Assembly: GCA_902571235.1 (NCBI GenBank)
Contig: CACGBI010000011.1
Coordinates: forward strand, 1 to 40,200
DNA from: an uncultured Pelagibacteraceae bacterium
GTDB taxonomy: Bacteria; Pseudomonadota; Alphaproteobacteria; Pelagibacterales; Pelagibacteraceae
DNA: 40,200 nucleotides
Direction: 5' to 3'
Position numbers and translations under genes: made by a program. Below, piece after piece: positions 33,136 to 40,200 of the stretch. Positions within the stretch are counted from its first letter, which is position 1; the number at the start of each line of letters is the position of its first letter. The notes below the pieces were generated by a model. The model ran no database searches, was not told the origin of the DNA, and saw only the letters and a program-made list of their open reading frames with translations.

Positions 33136-33927
33136 TTAATTAATTATTATATCTAACCAATTTCTAATTTCATGAGTTTTATTAATGAAATCTAAATTTT
33201 TTTCCTCAGATTTAATGAAATCAATATGTTTTTTAAATGTTTCTTCATCCTTAAAATAATTATTAGCAATCATTCTGCCTATTCTTGCATTGGATAAATT
33301 TATCATCTGCCAGTATTCATAATCAGGATGATATTGTAAGCCCCAAATTTCAGAATTACCTGATTTAAAATATACACCCATGTTATTATTGACTTTATCA
33401 CTAGCTAAAAGAGTTGCTCCTTTTGGTAATTCAACCACTTCGTCAAAATTAAAAGCTGGAGTATTAAATTTAGGTTTTTTATTTTTGTAAATAGGATTTT
33501 TTTTTCCATTTTCATTAATTTCAACATCAGTTGCTATACCTATGTGAGCACCATTTTTACCAGGTGCAACCTTACCACCTGCTGCAGTCGAACAAACTTG
33601 TAAACCCCAACAGATTGCGAGGATCTTGTTGTTATATTTAAAACAATCAATAGCAAAATTAATATGTTTTTTAATCTCATCAGTCATATCGTTTAATCGC
33701 ATGGCTCCACCAGTAAAAATAATTCCATTATATTGATTCATGTTTTTCAGCGCTTCTTTAGTTTCATTGTCATTTGCTGGATTAATAATTTTAATATTCG
33801 ATCGTGGTTCTAACTTTAAAACTATATTTTTTAAATTTTCTGAACAAGAGGCCTTTGCGGCCTTAATAAATACTTCTGAATCTTTAGGATTATTTCCTTC
33901 AACAATTAATATATTTAAATTATGCAT
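33136..33927 (-). CDS. class I glutamine amidotransferase-like protein
   Basis: This 263-aa protein is a free-standing class I amidotransferase domain. IFTGGAMRLND is the oxyanion strand, Cys106 lies in AICWGLQV, and the His of LQYHPDYEY pairs with an Asp/Glu. KFNTPAFNFDEVVELP lies where GuaA-like amidotransferases carry their H-x-D region. No synthetase domain is attached. Related proteins include GuaA-like domains and gamma-glutamyl hydrolases, so either a glutaminase or a gamma-glutamyl hydrolase is possible. It is 3 bp after the alcohol dehydrogenase gene and shares its operon, pointing to a metabolic rather than nucleotide role. Confidence 0.75.
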   Translation of the reverse strand: MHNLNILIVEGNNPKDSEVFIKAAKASCSENLKNIVLKLEPRSNIKIINPANDNETKEALKNMNQYNGIIFTGGAMRLNDMTDEIKKHINFAIDCFKYNNKILAICWGLQVCSTAAGGKVAPGKNGAHIGIATDVEINENGKKNPIYKNKKPKFNTPAFNFDEVVELPKGATLLASDKVNNNMGVYFKSGNSEIWGLQYHPDYEYWQMINLSNARIGRMIANNYFKDEETFKKHIDFIKSEEKNLDFINKTHEIRNWLDIIIN

Positions 33928-33930
33928 TCA

Positions 33931-35094
33931 TTAAAAAAGAGTTCCAGTCATGCTATGTTGATACATAATTTTCATATCAGCTTCTGACAATTTTTTTGGA
34001 TTTCCTCCTGTTGATGGGTCTGCTAATGCCATTTTTGATAATCGATCAAGTTGTAAGTCATTTTCATCAATTATATCTGATAATTTGTGTGGCATATCTA
34101 ATTTTTTTCTAAGATCTAAAACCCAACTTACAAATCCGTCAAATGATTTATCTTTTAATTCTAAGTAGTCACAAATTTTAACCACCTTTTCTTCAATTAC
34201 ATCTCTGTTAAAAGTTAATACATAAGGCATAAAGATAGCATTGGATAATCCATGATGAATATTATTTAAAGCATTTACTGGATGGCTTAGTGAATGTATT
34301 GCACCCAGACCTTTTTGAAATGCTGTAGAACCCATGCTTGCAGCAGTTAACATATTCATTCTTGCCTCTAAATTTGATCCATTATTTACAGCTTCGAGCA
34401 ACCATTCATTTATTAATCTCATTCCTTCTAAGGCAATTCCATCAGCCATTGGATGATATCCAGGTGCACAAAATGCTTCAAGATTATGTGCGAGAGCATC
34501 CATCCCAGTTGCAGCTGTGATTTTTGAAGGCAAACCAATAGTCAAAACTGGATCTAGAATTACTATTGAAGGTAAAAATTTTGGATGAAAGATAATATTT
34601 TTTACTCCTGTTTCTTCATTCAAAATTACTGAGGCTCTTCCAGTTTCAGAGCCTGTTCCTGCAGTTGTTGGAACTGCTATAATTGGCGCTATTTTATTTG
34701 AATTAGCTTTAGTCCAGTTATCTCCAACATCTTCAAAATCCCAAATAGGTAATGTTTGACCAGACATAAAGGCAACTGCCTTTCCAACATCAAGACCACT
34801 ACCGCCACCAAATGCAATTACTCCATTACAATTATTTTTATGGTAACTCTCAACTCCCTCATTTACATTAGTTCCGGTTGGGTTACCAACAACATTAGAA
34901 TATAATTCTGCTGAAATACTATTATCTTTTAAAATTGAAAGTGTTTTCTTTACAATTTCTGTTTTAGCTAAACCATTATCAGTAACTAATAATGGTTTTG
35001 AAATGTTTAAATTTTTACATGCTTGAGCAATATCATTTATTCTATTTTCACCTACCCACATGGTAGTAGGATAATTCCAGTTATATTTTTGCAT
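33931..35094 (-). CDS. iron-containing (group III) alcohol dehydrogenase
   Basis: This 387-aa NAD(P)-dependent enzyme has GGGSGLDVGKA and TAGTGSETGRASVI (nucleotide-binding). Metal-ligand segments are GMDALAHNLEAFCAPGYHPMADGIALEG, then IHSLSHPVNALNNIHHGLSNAIFMPYVL. The overall pattern is the Fe-ADH family, which includes 1,3-propanediol, lactaldehyde and long-chain alcohol dehydrogenases. The substrate is not indicated. The ATG lies 72 bp from the divergent aldehyde dehydrogenase start, so one control region probably serves both sides. Confidence 0.88.
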   Translation of the reverse strand: MQKYNWNYPTTMWVGENRINDIAQACKNLNISKPLLVTDNGLAKTEIVKKTLSILKDNSISAELYSNVVGNPTGTNVNEGVESYHKNNCNGVIAFGGGSGLDVGKAVAFMSGQTLPIWDFEDVGDNWTKANSNKIAPIIAVPTTAGTGSETGRASVILNEETGVKNIIFHPKFLPSIVILDPVLTIGLPSKITAATGMDALAHNLEAFCAPGYHPMADGIALEGMRLINEWLLEAVNNGSNLEARMNMLTAASMGSTAFQKGLGAIHSLSHPVNALNNIHHGLSNAIFMPYVLTFNRDVIEEKVVKICDYLELKDKSFDGFVSWVLDLRKKLDMPHKLSDIIDENDLQLDRLSKMALADPSTGGNPKKLSEADMKIMYQHSMTGTLF

Positions 35095-35166
35095 AATAAT
35101 ATTATAGTGTTTTATGAAATTAGATGCTGTATATCACTTTATAAAGAAATTTTTAACTAAAATATT

Positions 35167-36543
35167 ATGCAAAAAACTATTACACCAATTGATAATACAA
35201 TTTACGTAGAAAGAGAATATCACTCAAACAAGATTGAACACACAATAGATAGTTCAATGAAAGCTCAAAAAGATTGGGTAAATTTAAACGTAAATGAGCG
35301 AGTTAAATTCCTTAAAAATTTTGTTGATGATTTTTTATCAAGAGGTGATGTTATTGGAGAAGAATTAAGCAGGCAAATCGGAAGACCTATTTCTCAGGCT
35401 GCCGGTGAATTAAATGGTTTTAAGGAGAGAGCTGATTATATGTTGTCAATTGCAGAAAAAAAATTGGCTGATATTGATGTTACTAAAGATGATAATTTTA
35501 AAAGTTTTATAAAAAGAAGAGCGCTAGGAATTGTATTTGTAATAGCTCCATGGAATTATCCTTATCTTGTGGCTGTGAACTCAATTATACCTGCAATGGC
35601 TGCTGGAAATTCTGTTATTTTAAAACATTCTGCACAAACACCTTTATGTGCTGAGCAACTTTATGAGTCAGCAAAAAAAACATTGCCCAAAGATGTTTTT
35701 AATTATCTACATTTAAATCATGAAGATGGATTAAAAGTTGTATCCGATAAAAGAATTAATTTTGTGTCTTTTACGGGATCTGTGAAAGCAGGGTATGATG
35801 TACAAAGGGCAACACACACTAAGTTTATTGATATGGCATTAGAATTAGGAGGAAAAGATCCAGCATACGCAAGGCATGATTGTGATTTAGAAAAAACAGT
35901 CGAAAATCTTGTAGATGGTTCTTTTTTTAATTCTGGTCAATCCTGTTGTGGAATTGAGAGAATCTATGTTGATGAAAAAATTTATAATAACTTCATAGAG
36001 TTATTTGCCTCTAAAGCTTATAATTATAAACTTGGTAATCCTCTTGAAAAAGAAACTAATTTAGGTCCTGTGGTAAAACTATCTGCAGCAAATTTCATTC
36101 ACAAACAGATGGAAGATGCTATTAAAAAAGGTGCCAAGAAAATAATTGATGAAAATAAATTTAATTTTCCTAAAGAACACAAAAATTATATGGTTCCTCA
36201 AGTTTTAACTAATGTTGATCATAATATGGGGTTCATGACTGAAGAAACTTTTGGGCCTTGTGTGGGAATAATGAAAGTTAAAGATGAAAATGAGGCTATT
36301 AAATTGATGAATGATAGTCCTTATGGTTTGACAGCATCTGTGTGGACTAAAGATTTAGAAATCGCTGAAAATATTGGTAGTCAAGTTCAAACGGGAACAT
36401 TTTTCATGAATAGATGTGATTATTTAGATCCTGCTTTATCTTGGACTGGAGTTAAGGAAACTGGCAAAGGTTGTTCATTATCTGAAATTGCATATGAAAA
36501 ACTTACTGCTCCAAAGAGCTTTCATTTAAGAAAAGAACAATAA
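35167..36543 (+). CDS. NAD(P)-dependent aldehyde dehydrogenase
   Basis: This 458-aa aldehyde dehydrogenase has VIAPWNYPYLVAVNSIIPAMAAGNSVILK (cofactor-binding and N-terminal catalytic support), FTGSVKAGYDVQ, the Glu of LELGGKDP as general base and the Cys of SGQSCCG as nucleophile. EETFGPCVGIMKV and SPYGLTASVW close the fold. Proteins of this length and pattern are often succinate-semialdehyde or related aldehyde dehydrogenases. It would oxidise the aldehyde made by the divergent alcohol dehydrogenase. The SDR gene begins 1 bp after its stop. Confidence 0.9.
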   Translation: MQKTITPIDNTIYVEREYHSNKIEHTIDSSMKAQKDWVNLNVNERVKFLKNFVDDFLSRGDVIGEELSRQIGRPISQAAGELNGFKERADYMLSIAEKKLADIDVTKDDNFKSFIKRRALGIVFVIAPWNYPYLVAVNSIIPAMAAGNSVILKHSAQTPLCAEQLYESAKKTLPKDVFNYLHLNHEDGLKVVSDKRINFVSFTGSVKAGYDVQRATHTKFIDMALELGGKDPAYARHDCDLEKTVENLVDGSFFNSGQSCCGIERIYVDEKIYNNFIELFASKAYNYKLGNPLEKETNLGPVVKLSAANFIHKQMEDAIKKGAKKIIDENKFNFPKEHKNYMVPQVLTNVDHNMGFMTEETFGPCVGIMKVKDENEAIKLMNDSPYGLTASVWTKDLEIAENIGSQVQTGTFFMNRCDYLDPALSWTGVKETGKGCSLSEIAYEKLTAPKSFHLRKEQ

Positions 36544-36544
36544 A

Positions 36545-37300
36545 ATGAAATTAAGTTTTAAAGGAAAATCTGCTATTGTAACAGGTGCAAGTGGTGGGAT
36601 GGGTTTAGACGTTTCACAAAAACTATCAGAAAATAATATTCAAGTATTAATGTTAGACTTAAGAAGTCCTAGTAAAGAATTTTTATTAAAAAATAAGAAT
36701 TGTCATTTTAAGAAAGTTGATGTGACAAATTTTAAAAAAATGAAAACATGTATTGATGGCTTTTACAAAAAACAAAAAAGAATTGATTATTTAATAAATA
36801 CCACAGGAGTTTTATGGTTTAATAAAGATGTTTCGGCTGTTGATATTAATTCTGATATTTGGGATAAAGTTTTTAAAATCAATTTAAAATCAATGATGTA
36901 TTTATCTAAAATTGTTGTTCCATTAATGACAAAAAATAAATTTGGTTCTATGGTTCATATTTCTTCAATTGATGCTTTATCAGGCGATGATAAACCTCAA
37001 GATGCTTATGGAGCATCTAAAGCTGCAATGATTAGATTGTCTAAATCTTTTGCAATTCAGTTTGCATCTAAAAACATTAGATCAAATATTATTTTACCTG
37101 GCCCAATTGAAACAGGTATGCAAATTAGATGGAAAAAAAATCCAAAAACGAAAAGGAATTTAGAAAAATTTATTCCTTTAAGAAGAGTTGGGAAACCAGC
37201 AGATATAGCTAATGCTTCTGTATTTTTATTAAGTGATCAGGCGAGTTATATTACTGGAACAGAAATAATTGTTGATGGTGGTTTAACTTCTAAACCCTAA
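36545..37300 (+). CDS. short-chain dehydrogenase/reductase
   Basis: This 251-aa classical SDR has TGASGGMG (NAD(P) site, about 14-21), VDVTNF, the NTTG version of the NNAG strand, Ser in HISSIDAL and the catalytic pair in YGASK. LPGPIETGM and the C-terminal IVDGGL are typical. The NTTG replacement of NNAG is mild and seen in other SDRs. It is coupled to the aldehyde dehydrogenase (1-bp gap) and ends just before a strong bidirectional terminator. Confidence 0.88.
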   Translation: MKLSFKGKSAIVTGASGGMGLDVSQKLSENNIQVLMLDLRSPSKEFLLKNKNCHFKKVDVTNFKKMKTCIDGFYKKQKRIDYLINTTGVLWFNKDVSAVDINSDIWDKVFKINLKSMMYLSKIVVPLMTKNKFGSMVHISSIDALSGDDKPQDAYGASKAAMIRLSKSFAIQFASKNIRSNIILPGPIETGMQIRWKKNPKTKRNLEKFIPLRRVGKPADIANASVFLLSDQASYITGTEIIVDGGLTSKP

Positions 37301-37307
37301 TTTTAAC

Positions 37308-37335
37308 TAGGCGCCTTTAAAAATAAAGGCGCCTA
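37308..37335. terminator. perfect 12-bp bidirectional terminator
   Basis: TAGGCGCCTTTA and TAAAGGCGCCTA form a perfect stem with an AAAA (or TTTT) loop, 7 bp after the SDR stop and 11 bp after the dctP stop on the other strand. T-rich runs on both sides (AAATTTTT on plus, TTAAAATTAG on minus) are modest. It is one of the few GC-rich stretches in the window, consistent with a terminator serving both converging units. Confidence 0.8.
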
Positions 37336-37346
37336 AATCTAAATTT

Positions 37347-38423
37347 TTATCTGTAAGGATATCCTGCTTTTTCCATTGTTGCCGCATACCTTTTAAATGC
37401 ATCAACAACTTTTTTAGCTCTTGGACTAATCTTAGAAGTTTCATCCCAGAATTGTTCAGAGTCTTTAACAACTTGACTCCACTCATTAGCTGGAAGACTT
37501 GTTAGTTCCATTTTCTTACCATTAACACGTAGGTCAGCTTCACCACCCCAATACCATACTTGTCTATAATAGTGAGAGTCATTAATTGACATTCTGTATA
37601 AAGCTTGAAGTTTCGGACTTAACTTATCCCAACTTTTTTGGTTGGCAAAATATGATCCAAACCATGCACCTGTTACAGAGTTAGTTAATGCATACTTACA
37701 AATATCAGCCCAACCTACTTCGTAGGCCTCTGTAAATCCACACCAACAAACACCATCTAATTCTCCAGTTTGCATAGCTACTTCAACGTCATCCCATGGC
37801 ACGATTACTGGAATTAATCCATATCTTGCTAAAAACTTACCCGCGGTTGGAACACCAAACACACGTAAACCTTTCATGTCAGATAGTTTTGTAATTTTTT
37901 TATTTACAGTGAATAAATGGCAAGGATCCCATGCGCTAGTACTTAACCATTGAACTCCTTTTACTTCACTATAAGCTTCATCCCAGATCTCATTTAAACC
38001 ATAATATTTAAATAAAGATGGAACATCTAAGCTATATCTTGTTGCAAATGGAAAGTATCCACCAAAAACCTGAATGTCTACTGGTGAACCCATTGTTGCA
38101 TCATCACTTTGAACAGCATCAATAGTTCCAGCCTGCATTGCTCTAAATAATTCGTCAGTCGGAACAAGTTGATCTGCATAATATAGCTCAATTTCCATTT
38201 CGCCATATGCTGCTTTGTTAAAAGCCTCAATTTGAGGTTTGATAACGTGTGCACCAAGCGGAGCTCCAGAGTAAGTCTGTAATCTCCATTTAATTGGATT
38301 TGATGCAGAATAAGCATATGGAGCTTTAACTGCAGTCGCTCCTGCTGCACCTAACGTTAGTAAACCTGCTTTTTTAATAAACGAACGTCTTTTATTCGTT
38401 ATTATTTTCTTATCTTTTTTCAC
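37347..38423 (-). CDS. dctP: TRAP transporter solute-binding protein (DctP family)
   Basis: This 358-aa periplasmic protein starts at GTG (38423) with a strong GGAG 6 nt upstream. A twin-arginine-type signal reads KRRSFIKKAGLLTLGAAGA, with cleavage near AYSA (about 41). The mature fold shows IKWRLQTYSGAPLGAH, the MKGLRVFGVPTAGKF segment and AMQTGELDGVCWCG with an aspartate in the ligand pocket. This is closest to the TakP-like subgroup that binds 2-oxo acids or related carboxylates, often as dimers. The ligand is unknown. Transcription order is dctQ-dctM-dctP, with a 148-bp gap before dctP that includes its own TATAAT-like element. Confidence 0.85.
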   Translation of the reverse strand: MKKDKKIITNKRRSFIKKAGLLTLGAAGATAVKAPYAYSASNPIKWRLQTYSGAPLGAHVIKPQIEAFNKAAYGEMEIELYYADQLVPTDELFRAMQAGTIDAVQSDDATMGSPVDIQVFGGYFPFATRYSLDVPSLFKYYGLNEIWDEAYSEVKGVQWLSTSAWDPCHLFTVNKKITKLSDMKGLRVFGVPTAGKFLARYGLIPVIVPWDDVEVAMQTGELDGVCWCGFTEAYEVGWADICKYALTNSVTGAWFGSYFANQKSWDKLSPKLQALYRMSINDSHYYRQVWYWGGEADLRVNGKKMELTSLPANEWSQVVKDSEQFWDETSKISPRAKKVVDAFKRYAATMEKAGYPYR

Positions 38424-38446
38424 TTGGTCTCCTCTCGTTTTTATAA

Positions 38447-38452
38447 ATTATA
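38447..38452 (-). promoter_or_regulatory. candidate -10 element for dctP
   Basis: TATAAT on the minus strand lies 24 bp upstream of the dctP GTG. No convincing -35 hexamer is seen at the expected distance, but four AT-rich 9-bp repeats lie further upstream. A dctP-specific start would allow the binding protein to be made in excess of the permease. Confidence 0.3.
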
Positions 38453-38490
38453 AGAAAAATATTATTATAAATTAAAATCTTATTAAACTT

Positions 38491-38528
38491 AATAATTTTA
38501 ATAATTTTAATAATTTTAATAATTTTAA
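38491..38528. repeat. four tandem 9-bp repeats
   Basis: AATAATTTT is repeated four times in perfect tandem (38491-38526) followed by AA, in the 148-bp gap between dctM and dctP. It may act as an UP-like element, a spacer, or simply slippage-prone low-complexity DNA. Confidence 0.7.
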
Positions 38529-38571
38529 GAAGTTTTAATTAAAAAAAAAATAAATTAAACTTGAAGTTGAA

Positions 38572-39909
38572 TTATCTACTTAAATATTTTTCAGGAAGGT
38601 ATGTTGCGATTTCAGGAAAAGCCATAACTATTGCTAAACCGAGTACCATGATTAACACAAAAGGAATTATTGATCTGTAAATATCTTGTAAAGTGATTTC
38701 TTTAGGTGCCATTGCTCTCATCAAAAATAAATTATATCCAAACGGAGGCGTCATGTAAGCTATCTGACAAGTAATAGTATATAAAACACCATACCAGATT
38801 GGATCAAAGCCTAATGAAATTATTAAGGGGACATACAATGGTGCTACAATTACTAACATTGCTGTATCATCTAAAAACATTCCCATTAAAATATAAGAAA
38901 GTTGCATCATTATTAACACACCCCATGGAGTTAAGTTCCATCTTTCAATAAAAAGAGTTTCAATCGCACGACCTGCACCTAAACCATCAAATACAGCTCC
39001 AAAAGTCAAAGCCGCTAAGATGATCCACATAAACATACATGAAACCCCTAAGGTCTTCTTAAGAGTATTTTCTATAACTTGTTTATTGAATCTCCTTTTG
39101 TAAATTGCTGCTAAAGTTGCCAAGAATGCACCAACTGCTGAACATTCAACTAAACTTGCAATTCCCATCAGAAATAACCCTGTCATGAAGAAAAAAATTA
39201 GAAAAGGAATTATCCCAGCTTTAAGTAATCTTATTTTTTCCAGAGTACTCACTTCTCTTTCTTCTTTTTTCAGAGGAGGACCAAGTTCTGGCTGTAATTT
39301 ACATCTTACGTAAATGTAAATTAAAAATAATGAGGCCATTAATAAACCTGGTAGAATTCCAGCCATCCAAAGTTTGCTTACAGGTTGGCGCGCAATCATT
39401 CCATATAAAACCATTACAACACTTGGTGGAATTAAAATACCAAGTGAACTTCCAGCTTGTACAACGCCAGTAATCATTCTTTTATCGTAATTTCTTTTTA
39501 ACATTTCAGGTAAAGCTATAGTTGCTCCAATTGCCATACCCGCAACACTTAAGCCATTCATTGCTGAAATAGCTACCATCATAAACATTGTTCCGATCGC
39601 TAAACCTCCTTTTAAACCTCCAAATAATACATGAAACATTTTGTAGAGATCATTGGCAATTCCAGACTCTGATATCATGAAGCCCATGTAAATAAACAAA
39701 GGTAATGTTAACATTGGATACCATTTGAAGAGTTTCCATGTAGCTGTATAAGGCATTTCCATTGAGCCCTCACCCCAAATTAAAAGAGCTGAAGCTGCTG
39801 CAACAAAACCAATAGCTCCAAAGACTCGTTGTCCAGTAAACATCATCACTAACATTGTTATGAACATGAATAATGCTATGAATTCATAACTTAGATATTG
39901 TGCTAGCAT
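38572..39909 (-). CDS. dctM: TRAP transporter large permease (DctM family)
   Basis: This 445-aa protein has about 12 membrane segments and the DctM hallmarks: MNGLSVAGMAIGATIALPEM, the SLGILIPPSVVMVLYGMI segment, and a C-terminal half with MGMFLDDTAMLVIVAPLYVPLI and the YMTPPFGYNLFLMRAM substrate/sodium region. It moves the DctP-bound solute with Na+. The start is 2 bp after the dctQ stop and GAGAGGAAAAT lies upstream. It is followed by dctP. Confidence 0.92.
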   Translation of the reverse strand: MLAQYLSYEFIALFMFITMLVMMFTGQRVFGAIGFVAAASALLIWGEGSMEMPYTATWKLFKWYPMLTLPLFIYMGFMISESGIANDLYKMFHVLFGGLKGGLAIGTMFMMVAISAMNGLSVAGMAIGATIALPEMLKRNYDKRMITGVVQAGSSLGILIPPSVVMVLYGMIARQPVSKLWMAGILPGLLMASLFLIYIYVRCKLQPELGPPLKKEEREVSTLEKIRLLKAGIIPFLIFFFMTGLFLMGIASLVECSAVGAFLATLAAIYKRRFNKQVIENTLKKTLGVSCMFMWIILAALTFGAVFDGLGAGRAIETLFIERWNLTPWGVLIMMQLSYILMGMFLDDTAMLVIVAPLYVPLIISLGFDPIWYGVLYTITCQIAYMTPPFGYNLFLMRAMAPKEITLQDIYRSIIPFVLIMVLGLAIVMAFPEIATYLPEKYLSR

Positions 39910-39911
39910 TA

Positions 39912-40200
39912 TTAAATTTTCCTCTCTTTAACTTTTGCAATATCTTTAAACAAAGTTGAGAATGCTTGGAGTAACATCAATAAAATACCTATCAGCATTA
40001 AAGCTTTTATTGGCCAAACATACGGTGCCCAAGCTGTGAATAATTTTTGCTTAGTTTCTATTGTATAAATCAAGCTTGTTATTGATCCAAAAAATAATAA
40101 AACTAAATAAAAAATAAGGAAAACACTTGTGAAAATATCCATTTTAGCTTTACCTTTTTTTGAAAGCCTACCATAAAATAAATCCATTCTTACATGATCA
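39912..40200 (-). CDS. dctQ: TRAP transporter small permease (DctQ family), partial
   Basis: The frame stays open to the right edge. Reading DHVRMDLFYGRLSKKGKAKMD before the annotated-looking ATG at 40187 matches the DctQ motif HVRVDxxYxRLSPRxRAxxD, so the real start is outside. What is visible has two membrane segments (about residues 20-42 and 60-80 counting from 40187). The missing N-terminal half would carry the first two. It partners with DctM. Confidence 0.85.
   Translation of the reverse strand, partial: DHVRMDLFYGRLSKKGKAKMDIFTSVFLIFYLVLLFFGSITSLIYTIETKQKLFTAWAPYVWPIKALMLIGILLMLLQAFSTLFKDIAKVKERKI

Overview
This window looks like part of a Pelagibacterales (SAR11) chromosome, or a very close relative. 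The evidence is the very low G+C, dense packing with many 1-40 bp overlaps and few intergenic gaps above 150 bp, and the gene content: an adenylylsulfate reductase AprBA with a membrane anchor, sulfoacetaldehyde acetyltransferase, sulfolactate sulfo-lyase, TRAP uptake, an Amt transporter and small remnant operons. No tRNA, rRNA, insertion sequence, prophage or CRISPR array was seen. No gene-free stretch exceeds 300 bases; the longest gaps are 156 bp (28665-28820) and 148 bp (38424-38571).

Region 1 (1-12067) is an organosulfonate/sulfite block. An FAD amine oxidoreductase and an SGNH-fold protein lie downstream of xsc. Divergent from xsc are suyA, suyB and a YeiH-type exporter. Converging on these is the apr operon, aprM-aprB-aprA, followed by an unrecognised 116-aa protein, a 44-aa membrane microprotein and a TauE/SafE exporter. 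Read as a pathway, C2/C3 sulfonates are desulfonated to sulfite, which AprBA can oxidise to APS or which can be exported. No sat gene is in the window.

Region 2 (12172-17412) is a tight minus-strand run: metC, an MFS transporter, pabB, pabA, pabC and an HIT protein. Divergent from it is a 27-aa very basic peptide gene followed by a FRAG1/DRAM-like membrane protein (17488-18283).

Region 3 (18276-23134, minus strand) is mnmA followed by DUF4956, a CotH-like/beta-helix protein and a VTC-domain protein. The last three form a recurring but poorly understood partnership. Divergent from mnmA is a compact operon of a DUF3553 protein, a CysQ/IMPase-family phosphatase and a 46-aa membrane microprotein; recX converges on it. 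Then come an ABA4-like protein, a DsbA-like isomerase and a glycosyltransferase-like protein (to 26872).

Region 4 (26944-33108) is housekeeping: amt, with a hairpin that pairs its own Shine-Dalgarno; HU; rseP with a rhodanese; an IalB-family secreted protein; a RhlE-like helicase with DETD instead of DEAD; and an SRAP protein.

Region 5 (33136-40200) looks catabolic: an iron-type alcohol dehydrogenase and a class I glutamine amidotransferase on the minus strand, divergent from an aldehyde dehydrogenase and an SDR on the plus strand. A TRAP transporter (DctP, DctM, partial DctQ) follows behind a perfect 12-bp bidirectional terminator. All assignments come from reading motifs and context; no database search was run.
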